Shown: positions 11,901 to 27,290, counted from the stretch's first letter. The stretch is DNA of 64,000 nucleotides from Thozetella sp. PMI_491 (GCA_021432635.1 MU270098.1:186001-250000); one strand, 5' to 3'. Made by a program: numbers and translations. Notes: a model not told the origin generated them from the sequence alone.

Positions 11901-14217
11901 CGTACTGTCCGGCCTGGGAGGAAGAAGGGATTTTGGTCGCAGAAGGATATTGTCTTCGATTCTCTCTTTAACGTCCCAGCTAGGAGGTGGACTTCTCCTA
12001 ATAATGAATACAGCAAGGTCGACTTTCCAGAACCAGCGCATCCCGTAATGCAGGTGATACTGCCAGGTACCAAAGTCAGAGAGATTCCTTCCAAGATTGG
12101 CTTGGTGGTCCAGCCAAGGGAAGCTTCAGAAAGTATCACTACGGTCTTCTCAGACTTTTCAGCTTTAGATGACGGCTCTGTGGGTGTGGTATGTGGTTTG
12201 AATAGCGTGGGGCCTGAAGTGATGTATTCTGCTATTCGCTTCCAGCTTACCCATCCCTCATAGATATCAGGGAGCATTTGGACGAAGCTAAGAAATGGAC
12301 CGACCATCACGGAGATAATCGACAAGGCCGTGAAGAGACGGTTATAATCAAGTTGCGGGCCATTAGTAACGGAATAAAATCCAAAAGCAACTAGTAGAGA
12401 TATCCCATTAACCGAATCCGCTATCGAGTTCATTGGTGAGCTTGTAGATAAAACAGATCGAGATGATGGAAGGGTGGGCTTACCAGCCATGATGATGGGA
12501 ATCAAGATCTTTCGATACAATGAAGCTGCTTTAATCTCCAGCTCACGGCTGTAGAGCACCTCCTGAGACATGAGATCTTGCATACCACCAGTGCGTATGC
12601 TTCTCGCGGCTGATATAAGCCGGCTCGTAGACCAGATGCGCCTCTCGGTTGCCTCGAGCGTTAGTTTTTGGCTGCGCGTTAACTTCCCACCCATCAAGAT
12701 TGGGACAGTGACGCTGGCTAGAGCAACTATCAGTGGACCAACAAACACGGTGCCCATCGCCTCATATAGTAGATAGCCTCCAACACCGACGGTGATCCCA
12801 TTGCTAATGATATCTCCAACAATTCTGAGCATGTTAGTGACATGGGTTACGTCCATATTGGCCAATACTAATGGTCTGGAGGCCCTGTTACTGGGGGAGA
12901 ATGAGGTCTTGGCTGGGAGGATTGCTCTGTCGTGAATTCGGTATACGAGATAGCCGCGTAGGTGGAAGGTTACCCTGTTTGTCAGATACGAGATCTGCGC
13001 GGATACGACAGCTAGGAAGATGAAGCTTTCTCGGGTTAGATTTTTTGGGGGATATTTGATTCATGAATAAGAGGCTTCGCTAAAGTTCCAAGATAGAGAG
13101 CTGTATGATTCGGAAGAAATACATTCTAATCAGGGGAGGGGGGAGGGGGGAGGGGCTAGAGAAGACATACTCGAAGGACAAAGCCACAACCAACCATACA
13201 CCATACGATGTTGGCTGGTCGCTCTGGAGCCAAGCCACCAAAGCATTGATAATAAAAGGCTGGCAGAGTGTAGTAGCAGCCTTCAACAAAACTAAACCTA
13301 GCACGATGACATAGGTTGCCAGAGCCTTAGCCGACAGGTCGTGCAACACCTGGGTGACAAGACTTAGTCCCCCGCCCTCAACTGACAAGCGACCGAAAGG
13401 GCGAGAAACAACGAAATCTGGGTGGAGATTAACTCTCTTGATGTCGTTCATGCTTATTTCATGCTTCTGGCCGAAAGAAAGAAGCGCATTGATCCAGGCC
13501 AAAGACAGGACGCTCACCAGACAAAGGCTATCCTCGTCTGGTACCAGTGGTGGCGGGTGGGCTCGGCTGGTAGATCCAGCAGCGTCGGCCCCTGTCCCTG
13601 ACCAAGAGAGATGGATTAGGAGGATAGCATATAAGACGGTAGTGACGGTTTGTAGAGCGACAACGACCCAGGGGACCGGGGCAGCAGCCGTATGCAACGC
13701 GAGTGCCCAAAGAGTAGAAAGCCGAAAGCTATCGAGCACGACAAAGACCAAGAGCGACAGTTCGAGTAGATACGATCGCTGATTAGTCGTCGAATACCTC
13801 AGCAAGATTACCAGAGCGGAAGCCAGCTGCACGGCTTGCGCTGCAATTGTCGACGTTGTGTGAAGACGAGCGCCTACTAGGATGTCGGCAGTTTTGGTCG
13901 CGCAGGAGATGGCGAGTAACGCTGCATATGCTACTGTGACGGCCACTAAGAAAGTCTAGCAGAATTAAAGAGGCATGATTAGTCCTGGCTCTTCGGGCTA
14001 TGGCGTTGGATCCTCCATGTACACATACTAAGCGTCCAGGTATGAATTTCAGCTTCCGGCTTGTGCGCTCCTTGAGAGATAGGCGGCGAAGGAAAAGCCA
14101 ACTGGCAAGCTGCGCCAGGATCAGCAATCCGCGGGGTACTATGCAGAAGTAAAGCTCGCTGAGACGGAGCGAGAAATACACCGAGCCCCCAATCGTCGAC
14201 AAGAATGGATCGTCCAT
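8982..14217 (-). CDS. ABCC-family (MRP-type) multidrug ABC transporter
   Basis: Thirteen exons in transcript order are 14217-14029, 13955-13171, 13025-12484, 12420-11569, 11490-11128, 11064-10938, 10899-10798, 10743-10696, 10609-10545, 10461-9843, 9734-9657, 9596-9219 and 9135-8982. They sum to 4302 nt (1433 aa) in frame. The order is an N-terminal membrane domain (TMD0), TMD1, NBD1, TMD2, NBD2. NBD1 near residue 630 has GCAGSGKST, FSGGQRKRLALARAL and LLILDDVFTGID, with Asp in place of the catalytic Glu as is usual in MRPs. NBD2 near residue 1255 has GRTGSGKSS, a changed signature FSPGWERRIAIARAL, MDEPTSGMD and ITHH. Some introns are only 38-63 bp. An in-frame ATG 24 nt upstream (14241) could also be the start. 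Likely role: ATP-driven export of toxins or conjugates at the plasma or vacuolar membrane. Confidence 0.9.
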
Positions 14218-15102
14218 CACGCTATGGGCTATATATCTCACTCAGCTGAGCGCAGTTTGAGAAATCGCTCAGCGATCAACAATCGCCAAGGGGAGGTTAT
14301 GGAAATTGTTTATCGCAGTTTTTCAGGATTCTTTTAAAAACCAACAGATACGTGCCGCTGGTGTGCTTTACTTTATGCAGTTGGTCAAGATATTTATCTG
14401 TATGCAGTTGGTTAGTAACGATGTATATGCAGCAGCTCGGATGAGCTATCTATAGGTGTATATACGATACTTCGGCCCGAATAGGCAGGCAGTTCGTCCC
14501 CTCTGTCCTCGCTCAGGCCAGGGTTTGCTTAGACAGAGCTGTCTCTATACGAAACAAGTAAGGTATAGATACCCCTCTGCGCTACAGACCCTTAATTTAA
14601 CTGTTTTATTCCGTCACCATTTCCTCCTGTCCTCTCCTTTCGACCCATTTATAACACTAGAAGGAAATAAGTCAAAAGAATATCCTCAATTGATATATAA
14701 CTCTATTGTCATTTGCTTATTTGTAGGAATGTATAATTTCGGTTGAAAAGAAAGGTTTATCGGGTTGAACTAGCACACAAACCGATTGCCACTCTATTTC
14801 TAATCCTGAGATCCTATTTTAATTGGTAGGGAAAAGTGGTGGTTAAGAAGAGCAATGGTGAATCCTGCGACAAGTGTGTAGCTCGCCACGTTTCCCAGCT
14901 CGCTATGTATGTACGTTGCCTCTTTTTTTGGCTTTAGTTAATTAAGCTTTATTACTAATATAAACAATCCAAGTAACGATCAGACCTTGGGCCAAGTTCG
15001 GGTAGGGTAATACAGCTACTCTATCATCTTATTCACATGCATGAAAACGGCTTTAGAGCAACTTCAGGATCTTTAGTTATGCCTTGCATATACCACCTTG
15101 GT
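14218..15102. other. Gene-free, AT-rich stretch
   Basis: It lies between the 5' end of the ABC transporter and the 3' end of the sulfatase. Short open frames carry no recognisable motif. The part from about 14580 to 15000 is distinctly AT-rich. Confidence 0.5.
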
Positions 15103-17772
<2,670 letters not shown>

Positions 17773-19682
17773 CTACAACCTACCCCCCAGCTCTTCGTCT
17801 CCTTTGGTGGATCCCACCTCGCTTATATGTTCAACAGAGATCTCTGCCTTGTCAAATTTCCGCACGGGCACCTTACCGAGGAAGAGCCTGTCGATCTCCT
17901 CCAGAGTTCTTCCTTTGCACTCGGGGACGCACGCCCAGGCGAAGAAAATGGCGAGCAGTGCAGTACCCCCAAAAATGAACCCGACTTTGGCTCCGAGATT
18001 CGCGTAAGGTGCGTTAAGCAGGTAGGGAGTCGCAAAGGTAGTAGCAAATCTAAGCGAATCCAAGTGATTAATAGAGTGCATACAAGAGACTGACAGCCAT
18101 CGCCGGGCATAGAACGTACTGCATCAGGATGTTAACAGTCGAAGCAGTCCTGTACGTCATGTCACGCAGGCGCGACGACGGAATTTCGGCAGTGACAATG
18201 TGGGATACTGGGGCCCAACCGGCCGCAAAGGCGAAAGAAAACACGGTGAGCATGGCGATGATCCCAGTCTTGACCGGTACGGATGGGCTGTCAGACGATG
18301 CTCCTAGACCGCCCATGGCAAAGAGGGAAGCAGCTTGCAGTAGCCCCACCCAAATCAATATTGGTCTGGAGTGTCGAGGAAATTAGCTTATCATCATTTT
18401 GTTGGGGTTTCCGTAGTTCACTCACCTGCGCCCAATCCTATCTACAAGCACCATGGAGAGAACAACACCGAGGAGACTCGCTAGCTGGTTGACAATAGTC
18501 ATGACGAACGGGTTGACGGTACCGATCGAAGCAATATAGACGGTTCCATATTTGTTCGCGAACGTGTTGCCGGTAATCTGCAGAAAGAAGTTGACCCCTG
18601 ACGTGATCAAGGTCCGCTTCAGATTAGCACCTCGCCAGAGGTCCCAGTATGTTCCTTCGTCCCTCTCTTCATCGAGAATCGCCTGGGTTGCGGCAAGCTC
18701 GAGCTGGACATCTTGCTCAGAGAAGCATCCGCTGCGAAGTCTCCTAAGTGCTGATTCTGCTTCTGCTTTTCGGCCTCTGAGAAGGAGCCATCTTGGCGAC
18801 TGCCACGATATGCATCTGTCAGTCTGGGATCACGGTCAAGAGTTTCTGGCGTGGGCTTAGCATACCTCCGGAACGAACCATATGCAACCGGCTACGATGG
18901 TGGGGATGATGAAAAACAGCCCGAACGGAATTTGCCACTGCCTATTTCCTTCCAGCTGCGCGGTGCCATAGCATACGAGACTCATAATCAGCCCTCCGAA
19001 CTAGAGTCGCATTCGTTAAGATACTTTCCAAGGCGAAATACACGTAGGAGGTACAGGGACTTACGAAGAGCATTAGCTGATACGTCTCGACGACTAGACC
19101 CCTGACCTCCTTTGGTACAATCTCCGATTGGAACACTGGCACTACTGCGAGCTCCATGCCAACATAGCCATCTATATGTACGGAGTCAGTAACGTCGTTT
19201 GTCACTGGTTTAAGGGGTTTCGATCACGCACAATTAAGGATACGTGCCGCGAGGATCTGGGCCGGCGACTTGGATGTGAAGGTGATGGCGGCGGTGCAAA
19301 GCGCATAGATGCTCATGGTGAACATAACCATGCGGCGACCGAATCGGGAGCTGACCTCGCTTCCAACAAGCAAGCCTGTAGAACACTGTCGTCAATCATA
19401 CCGCCATGTGAAGAAAGTCGACACTGGCGTCTTACCCACGACAAATCCAATGTATGGCAGACTGTTCAGCAGGGAGAGGAAGTACGTGTCGATGGAGCAT
19501 TTCCGCTTCGCATTGCACGTCCCGAACTGCTGGATAAATGCGTCCATCGCCTGGGTCGTCGAGTAGGCCGTCTGGTCAAAGCCGAAGTTAAATTGCGAGA
19601 CGGCAATCAGGCCAACTGTGAGGAAGAGAGTCTTGTTGAACACTCGAGGAACAGCCCTCAGCTGCTCGATGAATCCGGCCAT
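17773..19682 (-). CDS. MFS sugar-porter-family permease (hexose / alpha-glucoside transporter type)
   Basis: Seven exons in transcript order are 19682-19436, 19375-19232, 19171-19065, 19000-18866, 18799-18426, 18365-18120 and 18049-17773. They sum to 1530 nt (509 aa). Sugar-porter hallmarks are GSEVSSRFGRR after span 2, PESPRWLLLRGR before the central loop, VDRIGRR after span 8 and PECKGRTLEEID at the C-terminus. Twelve spans are expected, in the plasma membrane. The family imports mono- and oligosaccharides by proton symport, and some members carry other polyols or sugar acids. It sits between the sulfatase and a divergent Zn2Cys6 gene, so a sulfated or glycosidic substrate is plausible. The substrate cannot be read from sequence. 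Confidence 0.9.
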
Positions 19683-20185
19683 GACTATAGCACCGCTGCG
19701 AGAACGCGGACGTGGATTGTTTTCGACTCCTTTCCTTCAAAGGTCAAGAGGACAAAGGGCATGCAAGATATTTACATCCGCGCGCCCTAGACAATGGGCG
19801 GTTGCCATGCTCGGCTTGGCGTAACAACCCATCCCCTGCTCACTAGAGCCGACACAATGGTACCTGGCCAATTGTGGACTTGGCAAATGGCGTCAGGGTA
19901 CCTGAAGACACGCATCGATGGAATTGGTTTTGATGTACTATGGGGCGAGAGTACTTTCCACGGGAATCAAATACGGGGTCATTCTCCGTCGGCTCTCCCC
20001 CGTGGGGAAAGCTTAGTGTCTCCCCAAACCCAACCGAGTCATGGTGCATGATCACGTCACCTCTTATTTCCGGCCTCCCCGACACGTGACGGGCTTCTCA
20101 CCTTGATCCGACCCCTTCCAGCTTTCCACTAGCCTCTCCCTCCTTAACTCCCCGATCCCAATTCTGCGGAATGAGGTGGTAGCAA
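19683..20185. promoter_or_regulatory. Divergent promoter of permease and Zn2Cys6 regulator
   Basis: A 503-bp head-to-head spacer. It contains CCCCCGTGGGG at 19997-20007, whose GTGGGG part matches the CreA/Mig1 consensus SYGGRG, and a CACGTGAC near 20084. Either could act in carbon control, but such short matches occur by chance. Confidence 0.35.
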
Positions 20186-22425
20186 ATGGAGTTTCCTGCG
20201 CCGGGGCAAGCGGTGAGCGATGACCACGCACGGTCGAGATCGGATCTCGGGTCTCGGCATGGGAGCCACAACGAGCAGGAGGAGGCACCACGGCCAGATC
20301 TTTCGGCTGCCATCCGACGTCGCCTCCGAAGGCGAGCCCTGACAGCCTGCCAGCTCTGCCGGGCGCGCAAGACCAAGTGCGACAACGCTCGCCCGTCATG
20401 CGGATACTGCATTTTCCAGAAAGTGAAATGCGTCTACTCGGATGTCGTCCGCCACCCGCCTACCTGTTCTCCCCGAAGCGGAGCTTCCTCTCCTCCACGG
20501 CGTAGTTCCTTGGCACACGAATCTCGACCAGATCTTCTAGAAAGAAAGCTTGACCATGCCATAGGGCTCCTGGAAGAGCTACGGAACGACAGAAACGCCA
20601 CTCGCGTTCCGTCCCAGTACCTGCCAATCGGCCAGCATGCCGCAGCTGCGACGCATACCGGCGGCTACGACCCCAGAATATCACCTCTTGCAGCCGAAAG
20701 CGCGTTCAGTGATGACGGGTTCGGCCAACTTGAAGTTCCCGCATTAGCTGCCCGTACCAGCGCATGCGAGTCCCTGCTGCAATGGCCAGCGCTACACGAC
20801 TTGATGAGCGGCCCGCCTGCTAGGTCTTTCGCCCTGCAGGATGCCGCACGCTCCTACAACGATACAGATGCTGTAGCTAGCGGCGGTGATGCGGCGCGAC
20901 GGCTTCCAATTATCGGGGAAGACAGCCTTTGGCCCTTGTGCAAGCGCTTCCTAGCCCTCATCCACGTGAAGAATCCGGTGTTGGACGTCCCCAGATTTAA
21001 GCAATATGTCAGAGCCGCTTCGGAATATGGACCTAGCTGGGATGGACCGGGATGCCTCGTGGTGGGTTAGTTCGTTCCTTTCTCTTGGACCTAACGCTGA
21101 CTCCGCTCTTGTCTTGCAGTTACTGGCGTGCGCCCTTGCTTGCGTTAGCCGGCCGTATGACGAAAACCAAATAGGCGGCCCTGGCGAAGATTTCAGTGCA
21201 CAGTCGCCAGTGTCCGTCTCGCTAGATCGAAACTCGGCAGAGGTATACTATTCAGCAGCGAAACGGCGTTTAGGTCTTTTACCCGACTCCCTCATATCGA
21301 TACAGTGCCAGTACTTCGCCGGATTATACGAGAAGTTTACCATCCGACCGCTAGCGGCATGGAGGTTAATGCAGCAGGCGTGCGTGCAATTCCAAGCCTA
21401 CTTGTACTCGATTGCCCTCTCTTCGCCAGGGGCCGAGGAAGGTGGCCAGCCTCGATCTCGGCATACTGAGCAGCGATTGTATTGGTCCTGCGTCAAAGCG
21501 GAATGGTGTGTTCAAAATTGCGCTCTAATTTTGAAGACTGAATCTGACATGTTGCCTCTATCCCCATAGCGAACTTCGTGCCGAGCTTCAGTTACCCGCC
21601 TCTGGGCTACTAAAGTTCAAGTACCCGGATCTATTCCCTTCCCTGTCGCTTCCGGTCCCTTCTTCGGATGAGGCGGCCGAATCTGCACAGTGCTTTATCG
21701 GATCGATAGGCCACAGCCCTGTCAGTCATACTGGAAGCAGCACCGGGTCAGTAAGCAATAGCCGTCTTGAGCCCGAGGAGGAGAGAAGTTGGCTGCTTTA
21801 TCTAGCCGAAATATCTCTTCGCAAGATTATGAATCGGATCCTAGAGCATGTCTATAGCATGGGGGAGCAGTACTGGGCCACCAACATCGGTCGTGTGCTC
21901 TTCCAACACCAAGTCCTCTACGACGAGCTATGCATGTGGCGCTCTCACTTGCCAGAACAGCTACAGTTCCCAGATCACGACATGCCCGCCAACGAACTTG
22001 CTTTCCTGCTCCAGACGCGCTACTTATGTTCTCTCCAATGGATCTATATGCCTTTTCTATACTACATCAGTATACGGGCAACAGACAGCGACCTCTATCT
22101 CCCAAAAGTTGCCCCATTAGCGCAGGCATGTGTTGACTCGTCCGCTAATCTGATTCCTATCATTGCTCGTCATCATCGCCATGGTGGTGTTTGGGGTTTG
22201 CTTAGGAAATCCTTCAGCTGTGCGATTACACTTGTGGTTGCGAGAAAGGTGGAGATGCTGGGGCTGTTAACCTTGCCTGCGAACTGGGAAGAGTTAGTTC
22301 AGCTCAGCACTGAGACGATCCAAAAATGGGGGGCCGAAGCCACCGTAGGCGGTCTGATGCAGATGGTAGACACCCTAGCTTTTGTATCACGGGAGTCTGT
22401 AAATCAACAGGCCGTGTCACTCTAA
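20186..22425 (+). CDS. Zn(II)2Cys6 transcription factor with fungal-specific regulatory domain
   Basis: Exons 20186-21061, 21120-21505 and 21570-22425 give 705 aa. The zinc cluster CQLCRARKTKCDNARPSC has its six cysteines at residues 55, 58, 65, 72, 75 and 82 and is preceded by a strongly basic IRRRLRRR stretch. A following Leu-rich segment (LLERKLDHAIGLLEELRN) looks like a dimerising coiled coil. The large C-terminal part has the layout seen in many fungal_trans regulators, including RLYWSCVKAECELRAEL and LPASGLLKFKYPDLFPSL. It is divergent from the sugar-type permease and lies beyond it from the sulfatase, so it is a good candidate for their local regulator. An upstream in-frame start was not found. 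Confidence 0.9.
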
Positions 22426-23896
22426 TTGCTCCGTAGGGAACATGGGAAATTAACATCACAAAATAACTCAGCCAGGAGAGGATTCCGGCGGTGCGATGCG
22501 AGCGACGTAACGTTGGTATCCTGCGACTCTGGGTATCTATAATAGCGAGCTAGAGCGAGGTTGGTTTTAGGCATCACTCGGTCAAGATAGCTTCTGCACT
22601 TGAGGTTCCTGACTAGAAATCCTTCTGCCGTATGTGCCAGCATTAAGAGGGCGCTAGCCTTTTCTCGTAGTGACAGCTAGGGTGGCTAACACAGGTTCGT
22701 GGCGTTTTTTACTATGCGATTTACCTGATGCATTGAATCTGCCTAATATGCCACGAATAGGATTTGCTGTGTGAACTAAGGGTAATCATCTACTTATGCC
22801 GGCTTTACCGCAATAAAAGAAAAAAAAATACAAGCCGCAGACACACAGGATAACCATTCTCCCTTGCTAATACCGGGACTCTCCTTCTTCCGCTTATTGC
22901 CGTTACGACGCAGGTCTGTTCCACGTTCTAGAGATTACCAAGCCGGCAGCATTTCACTAAGAGTTCATTGGAAGAGCCGGTTTACCGATGGCGACGGGGT
23001 CAAAGTAGGCTTCGACAGTAAAATTGGCTCTAACAATAGGTCGTTGTCGTCGTTGTCATCGTCGTTATCTTGTCCTGGTGGGCTCGTCCGAGTGGCGGTC
23101 TAGTGCGCACGGCGCCGAACGGGCCCCGGCGGAAGCCGTAGATGCTGTCCGGGAACTCAAAAGTCTCGGAAATAGGCGCAGACCAGATACTGGTATAGTC
23201 ACCTGCGACTCGCGCCTCGCTGCCAGAATTAAGCCTTGGCCGGCGGCACCAAGGGCTTGAGTCCACGCTCGTCAACATCAGGCTCTACCGGCTCCGGCCC
23301 CAGACTTATATGGGCCGCAGCCAGGGCGAAGAAGAGGGTGGAGATCACGGCGGCGTGGACCCGCATTTTGGGTGGGGCGGTGTTTGCGGAGGAGTGTCTG
23401 GTTGCCGGAAGCTAGCTAGGCCGAGAGAAAGTGGCAGCCGAGAGAGATGGTGGTTGAGGATAGTAGTGATAATTGGATGGCGATGGGAAACGAGAGAGGA
23501 GATTAAGAAAAGGGACGGCTCTTTATATGCTTCTCTACCACCTAGGATTACCATCTTGATAACACGGGCATGTTATAACTAAACATTATCCTATTTTACA
23601 TAATATCACCGAGCTTCGTGGGCCGCCTTGCCAGGTAAGCGGAGGGATTGAGTAAATATATGTTTTAAATCCCCCGGGCCAAGGAAGGGGCCAGAAGTCA
23701 CGGGCTGAATTGTCTAAGATGGGCGAAATAAACGACGTAAAAGGGAAGCGAAGGTACTCATCAGCGCAGCGCTCAGGACGAGTTTAGCCGTAATCTGAAG
23801 TGAGTTAACTTGCGAGCCCATAATGCTGAACACGAACCCCAACAATAACTTTCTCTTCCTAAAAGTAGGTCCATTGAGTACATTCTTATATGCAAT
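22426..23896. other. Mostly gene-free stretch with one weak small ORF
   Basis: It lies between two converging genes. Apart from the small secreted-peptide candidate at 23229-23366, I see only low-complexity DNA: a CGTTGT/CATCGT trinucleotide-like run at 23040-23070 and GA-rich stretches near 23310-23500. Confidence 0.5.
23229..23366 (-). CDS. Candidate small secreted peptide (45 aa), unproven
   Basis: An ATG at 23366 opens MRVHAAVISTLFFALAAAH, a textbook signal peptide. A short acidic Pro-rich tail (LGPEPVEPDVDERG, then KPLVPPAKA) runs to a stop. It may be only the first exon of a longer gene. A second frame just downstream (YTSIWSAPISETFEFP) also looks protein-like, but I could not find a splice that joins them in frame. 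No family is recognised. It may be chance. Confidence 0.25.
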   Translation of the reverse strand: MRVHAAVISTLFFALAAAHISLGPEPVEPDVDERGLKPLVPPAKA

Positions 23897-24999
23897 CTAA
23901 GCAGCATGATCAATATTCAACAGCCCTAAGGCGGATCGCAATTCAGGGGAATCCAGGCTTTGCCGTGTTTCGTTCCAAAGTCGATCCATTATTTCGGTGC
24001 CTTCCGGAGTGTACATGATTGGGTGAAACCTTTTGAACTTAGTAGGCAAGTTTCGTTGGTTAGCATGCAACGGGCTGGGACTTACGGGACAATTTCGCAG
24101 CCACTAAAAAAGCTTCCGTGGCCCTCGGCGCCGACAACTGCGGTAGCGTTGACATAGGACCAGGCCGACTTCTCGGGAGAAAATGCCATCAGCTCCTTTG
24201 GTAACCAAGCAATCCTCTGCAGCATCTTTGGAAGATTACGAAACAGGCCCGTGCCTTTCGTAAAGCCAGGATCAACCGCATTGACCACGACATCCTCTGG
24301 CTGGACCAGCTTGCTTAGTTTGAACATGAACATTAACAAGAGCAACTTAGTCACAACGTATCTTTCATTGGCCGCGGAGGCACCGAACCCTTCCTGCTTG
24401 TCAAAGGCTGGAAATATGGGCACAGCGTCTTGCTCGGGGAAACTGGTCACAGCTGCAGCGGCAGACGATACGAGCATAAGATGGCTGGGTGCTCCATCGT
24501 TACTCTTCCGGGATTTCAAGGCCGGCAGAAGAAGTAATGCAAGTAGCGCGGTGGACAGGTAGTTGACTTGGAATGTTTCTTCGTGCCCTGTGGATGGATT
24601 GGCTTTAAATCCGATATTCTGAAGCCCGGCGTTCAAGATGGCAATATTCAGCCGTGGAAGTGCCGTGCACCTTGTGGCAAAGCTTCCTATCGACTCGTAT
24701 GAGTTTAAGTCAAGAGGCCAGACCTCGATCTTAGCGTCCGGATGTGCCTCGCGCAAGAGGCGTGCTACTCTCTCCCCGCTATCAAGAGAGCGTACAGCGA
24801 GGATAAAGTGTGAAATTTTGAGAGACAAGAGTAATCGGGTAGCCGCTAGGCCAATTCCACTATTACTGCCTGTTACCACCGCCGTCATGCGGGCGAGCGA
24901 CGGTGGTTCCACCGCTGGTTTCGTCTTGGTGAGGAATAGCTGCCTGTAGAGGAGCCATCCTAAGGATCGATGAATGGGTTGTAGAGATATTGAAGCCAT
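23897..24999 (-). CDS. Short-chain dehydrogenase/reductase (SDR)
   Basis: Exons 24999-24086 and 24029-23897 give 348 aa. The Rossmann motif TGSNSGIGLA lies near residue 43, NAGLQN follows the central strand, the active-site Ser is in LMLVSSAAA, and the catalytic Tyr and Lys are in ERYVVTK. PGFTKGTG follows in the usual place. The short second exon (ending GLLNIDHAA) is supported by a CTAC-TAAG-like branch site and a frame-preserving junction. The length and the hydrophobic N-terminus (SLGWLLYRQLF) resemble fungal SDRs of the retinol-dehydrogenase / WW-oxidoreductase type, often membrane-associated. It reduces or oxidises a carbonyl or alcohol with NAD(P). The substrate is unknown. It is divergent from the regulator-like gene at 25515. 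Confidence 0.88.
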
Positions 25000-25514
25000 T
25001 CTTGCGCTCTCTATATTGAAGTGTGGCTATTGCTGATTTCACCGATGACGAAACTATGGAGGAGATAAATCGGGTTGAGGGTAAGAGGAACTTCGACAGA
25101 ACACACAGGCAGAGAACCAACTCGAGTATGGCACACGCGAAGCTTTATTCTCTATCTTGCCTATCTCAATCTTCTCCTTTTATATGCGAAGCCTCAAGAA
25201 GCCCTGGGGGGCCAATGAACCCTGCGCTTACCATCCTCTCGTCTCATCTACTTGTCGGTGTCACGGGCATGATGTTGTAGAGAACCTTTGACTAGGCTAG
25301 CGATTGGCTGGGAGGATGTTCGGATCCGCGGAAGGCAAGGGGCGCCAAACCATTTCCGGAAACCACTGTGGTCAAAGTGGCGCCAAATTTGTGGGGCCGT
25401 ATCGCGCCTCGTCTAGTATTAATTCTTGCATGGAGTCGCTGCCGTTCGTTTTGTCACTTGACAAAGTTCTGGGCCACACTGACTTCTACAAGGGGAAAAT
25501 CCGAACACCGAAAG
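25000..25514. promoter_or_regulatory. Divergent promoter of SDR and regulator-like gene
   Basis: A 515-bp head-to-head spacer. No striking dyad or repeat was noticed. Confidence 0.4.
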
Positions 25515-27106
25515 ATGCCGACAGAGATCGTCTTCGTACAAGCCGATGAGCTAGGAAGGATCCAACCGCGGGAACGGCGCCTCGTGCGTCGCCATTGCGT
25601 GCTTGGGAGGAACAAGCAGCCCGAGTCCCGCCGCTCCAAGCGCGAGGCTGCGCGGACAGCAGAGGGAGGCACCAGCCAACCCAAGAGTCGCCTCCGTGGT
25701 TCGAGATTGCAAAGCGGGACTCATAAATCGCCGCTCCCCCTTGCATCCGATCCATTCTTTTCCGGAGGTGCGGTACCTGGTCCGACATCATTGCCTCCGC
25801 CACCTCCGTCGGACTGGGCTCTATTCCCATTCCCCGAAGAGTTAGATATTAGATCTCAGGAAATGATGCACAAGTGTCAGTTGAGATGTCTTCGACCGGA
25901 GGGCATAGAGCCTAGTTTGCTGATCGAGATTCCGCACCCCAGATTTTGTTCGCAATCCAATCCGCGAACCCATGTGTCCCTTTAAGCACTTCCAAATCTC
26001 GATCGATTCGGAGCAGGACCGACTGGGGTGCTTCCAGCTTCTTTGCTTGGATACAATGTCCTTGTATGCAACCTTACTCTCGACCTCGGCATCGGAAGAC
26101 CTCGCATCCAATCGCCCACTGTCAAATGTTACCCGTGGCCATCTCCGCCATACCCTGGGCATGCTTGGCTCGCGGCTTCATAACGCAGATGTACAGCAGC
26201 ACGATCAGCTTATTTATGTCATCAGTATTCTAGCTCTCGTTGCTATCCTCTTTGATGACCAGGCCGCCGTGGCTGTACATTCGGCCGGTCTGCGCCGCAT
26301 CATCGCCCTGCGCGGCGGCTTTCGGGCCCTTGGTTACAGTCCCATGCTGCAAATATCTCTGGATAGGTAATTTTCATCTATATTCCCCTTCTTGATGGTA
26401 TTGGGCCATATTGCTCATTCAATTAAGGATAAATTTCACGGGCCGCCTCCTCGCTCGTCAATGGACGTCGCTCTTCGATTACCCTACCCCAAGACCCCCC
26501 GATTTGCCTGCGTATATTGTCAAAGGTACGGATCAAGAGATTGCCTCGAGAATTAAAGGGCTTGTGGACCCAGAACTGGCAGTCGTCTTCCAGAGTCTTC
26601 AGCAAATCGCAGCCGTCGTGAACGAACACTATCACAACGGAACTCCGGTCCCGCAGATTCCCATGCAGTTGGCTCTGGAATATGCCCACTCGCATCTCAT
26701 TGGACTCCAGGGCCGACATCAAGGAGAGTTGGGAGAATGCTTATGCCTAGGGATGATGGCGTTTCTCGCAACGACCATTTGTATGCCCGATTCGGCATTC
26801 CCTTACTATTGCAGGGGTTTGGCAACCGATTTTCACTACGCGTGTGCTAGTGTTGGAGCACCAAAAATAGAGCATCTGCCGAGAGCGGTAAAATCTTGGC
26901 TAGTGATTATGCTTCTTATGGTGGTACCTACGATGTCGGATAATGCCGCCATATCCATCGACTGGATGGCGGAAGTGGCGAGCCGAGAGCTTTCGTGGGA
27001 TGAAGCCCGCAGACAACTGAAGAGCGTTTTGTGGTTAGATCCGTTCCACGATGCCCTAGGCAGAAGAGCTTTTGGTATGCTAAAGAGATGCTGCCTCCAG
27101 TGGTAA
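25515..27106 (+). CDS. Fungal transcription-factor-like protein without zinc cluster
   Basis: Exons 25515-25875, 25943-26366 and 26428-27106 give 487 aa. The N-terminus (MPTEIVFVQADE, then a basic RRLVRRHCVLGRNKQPESRR segment) matches the arrangement of a fungal family that has the fungal-specific regulatory region but no Zn2Cys6 cluster. A Pro-rich linker follows (SDPFFSGGAVPGPTSLPPPP, residues about 80-100). The C-terminal two thirds are helical, with VHSAGLRRIIALRGGF being the motif common to such proteins. Intron 1 has the unusual donor GTCAGT. The gene runs tail-to-tail with a true Zn2Cys6 gene, the stops being about 180 bp apart. It may act as a co-regulator or may not bind DNA itself. 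No target is evident. Confidence 0.75.
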
Positions 27107-27290
27107 ATAGCGAGGTTGAATCGTTGAGTGTTGATGTCGCAGTAGCCCGCGGCGAGGCGAGGATTACAACTCCAGTAAGGACCCCTTCTACGTGGCGCCT
27201 TAGTTCCTAAGGGTAAAGAGAGGCTTTCCTAACGGAAGGCATAAGATGCGTAAATCTATAAATTTTAGGACTATTATATACTTTTTACTC

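Noticed and set aside
12421-12483. Exon continuity across the ABC transporter segment
   Set aside because: The frame is open through this stretch, but a 63-bp GT-AG intron here gives better family spacing and keeps the frame. Retention cannot be excluded.
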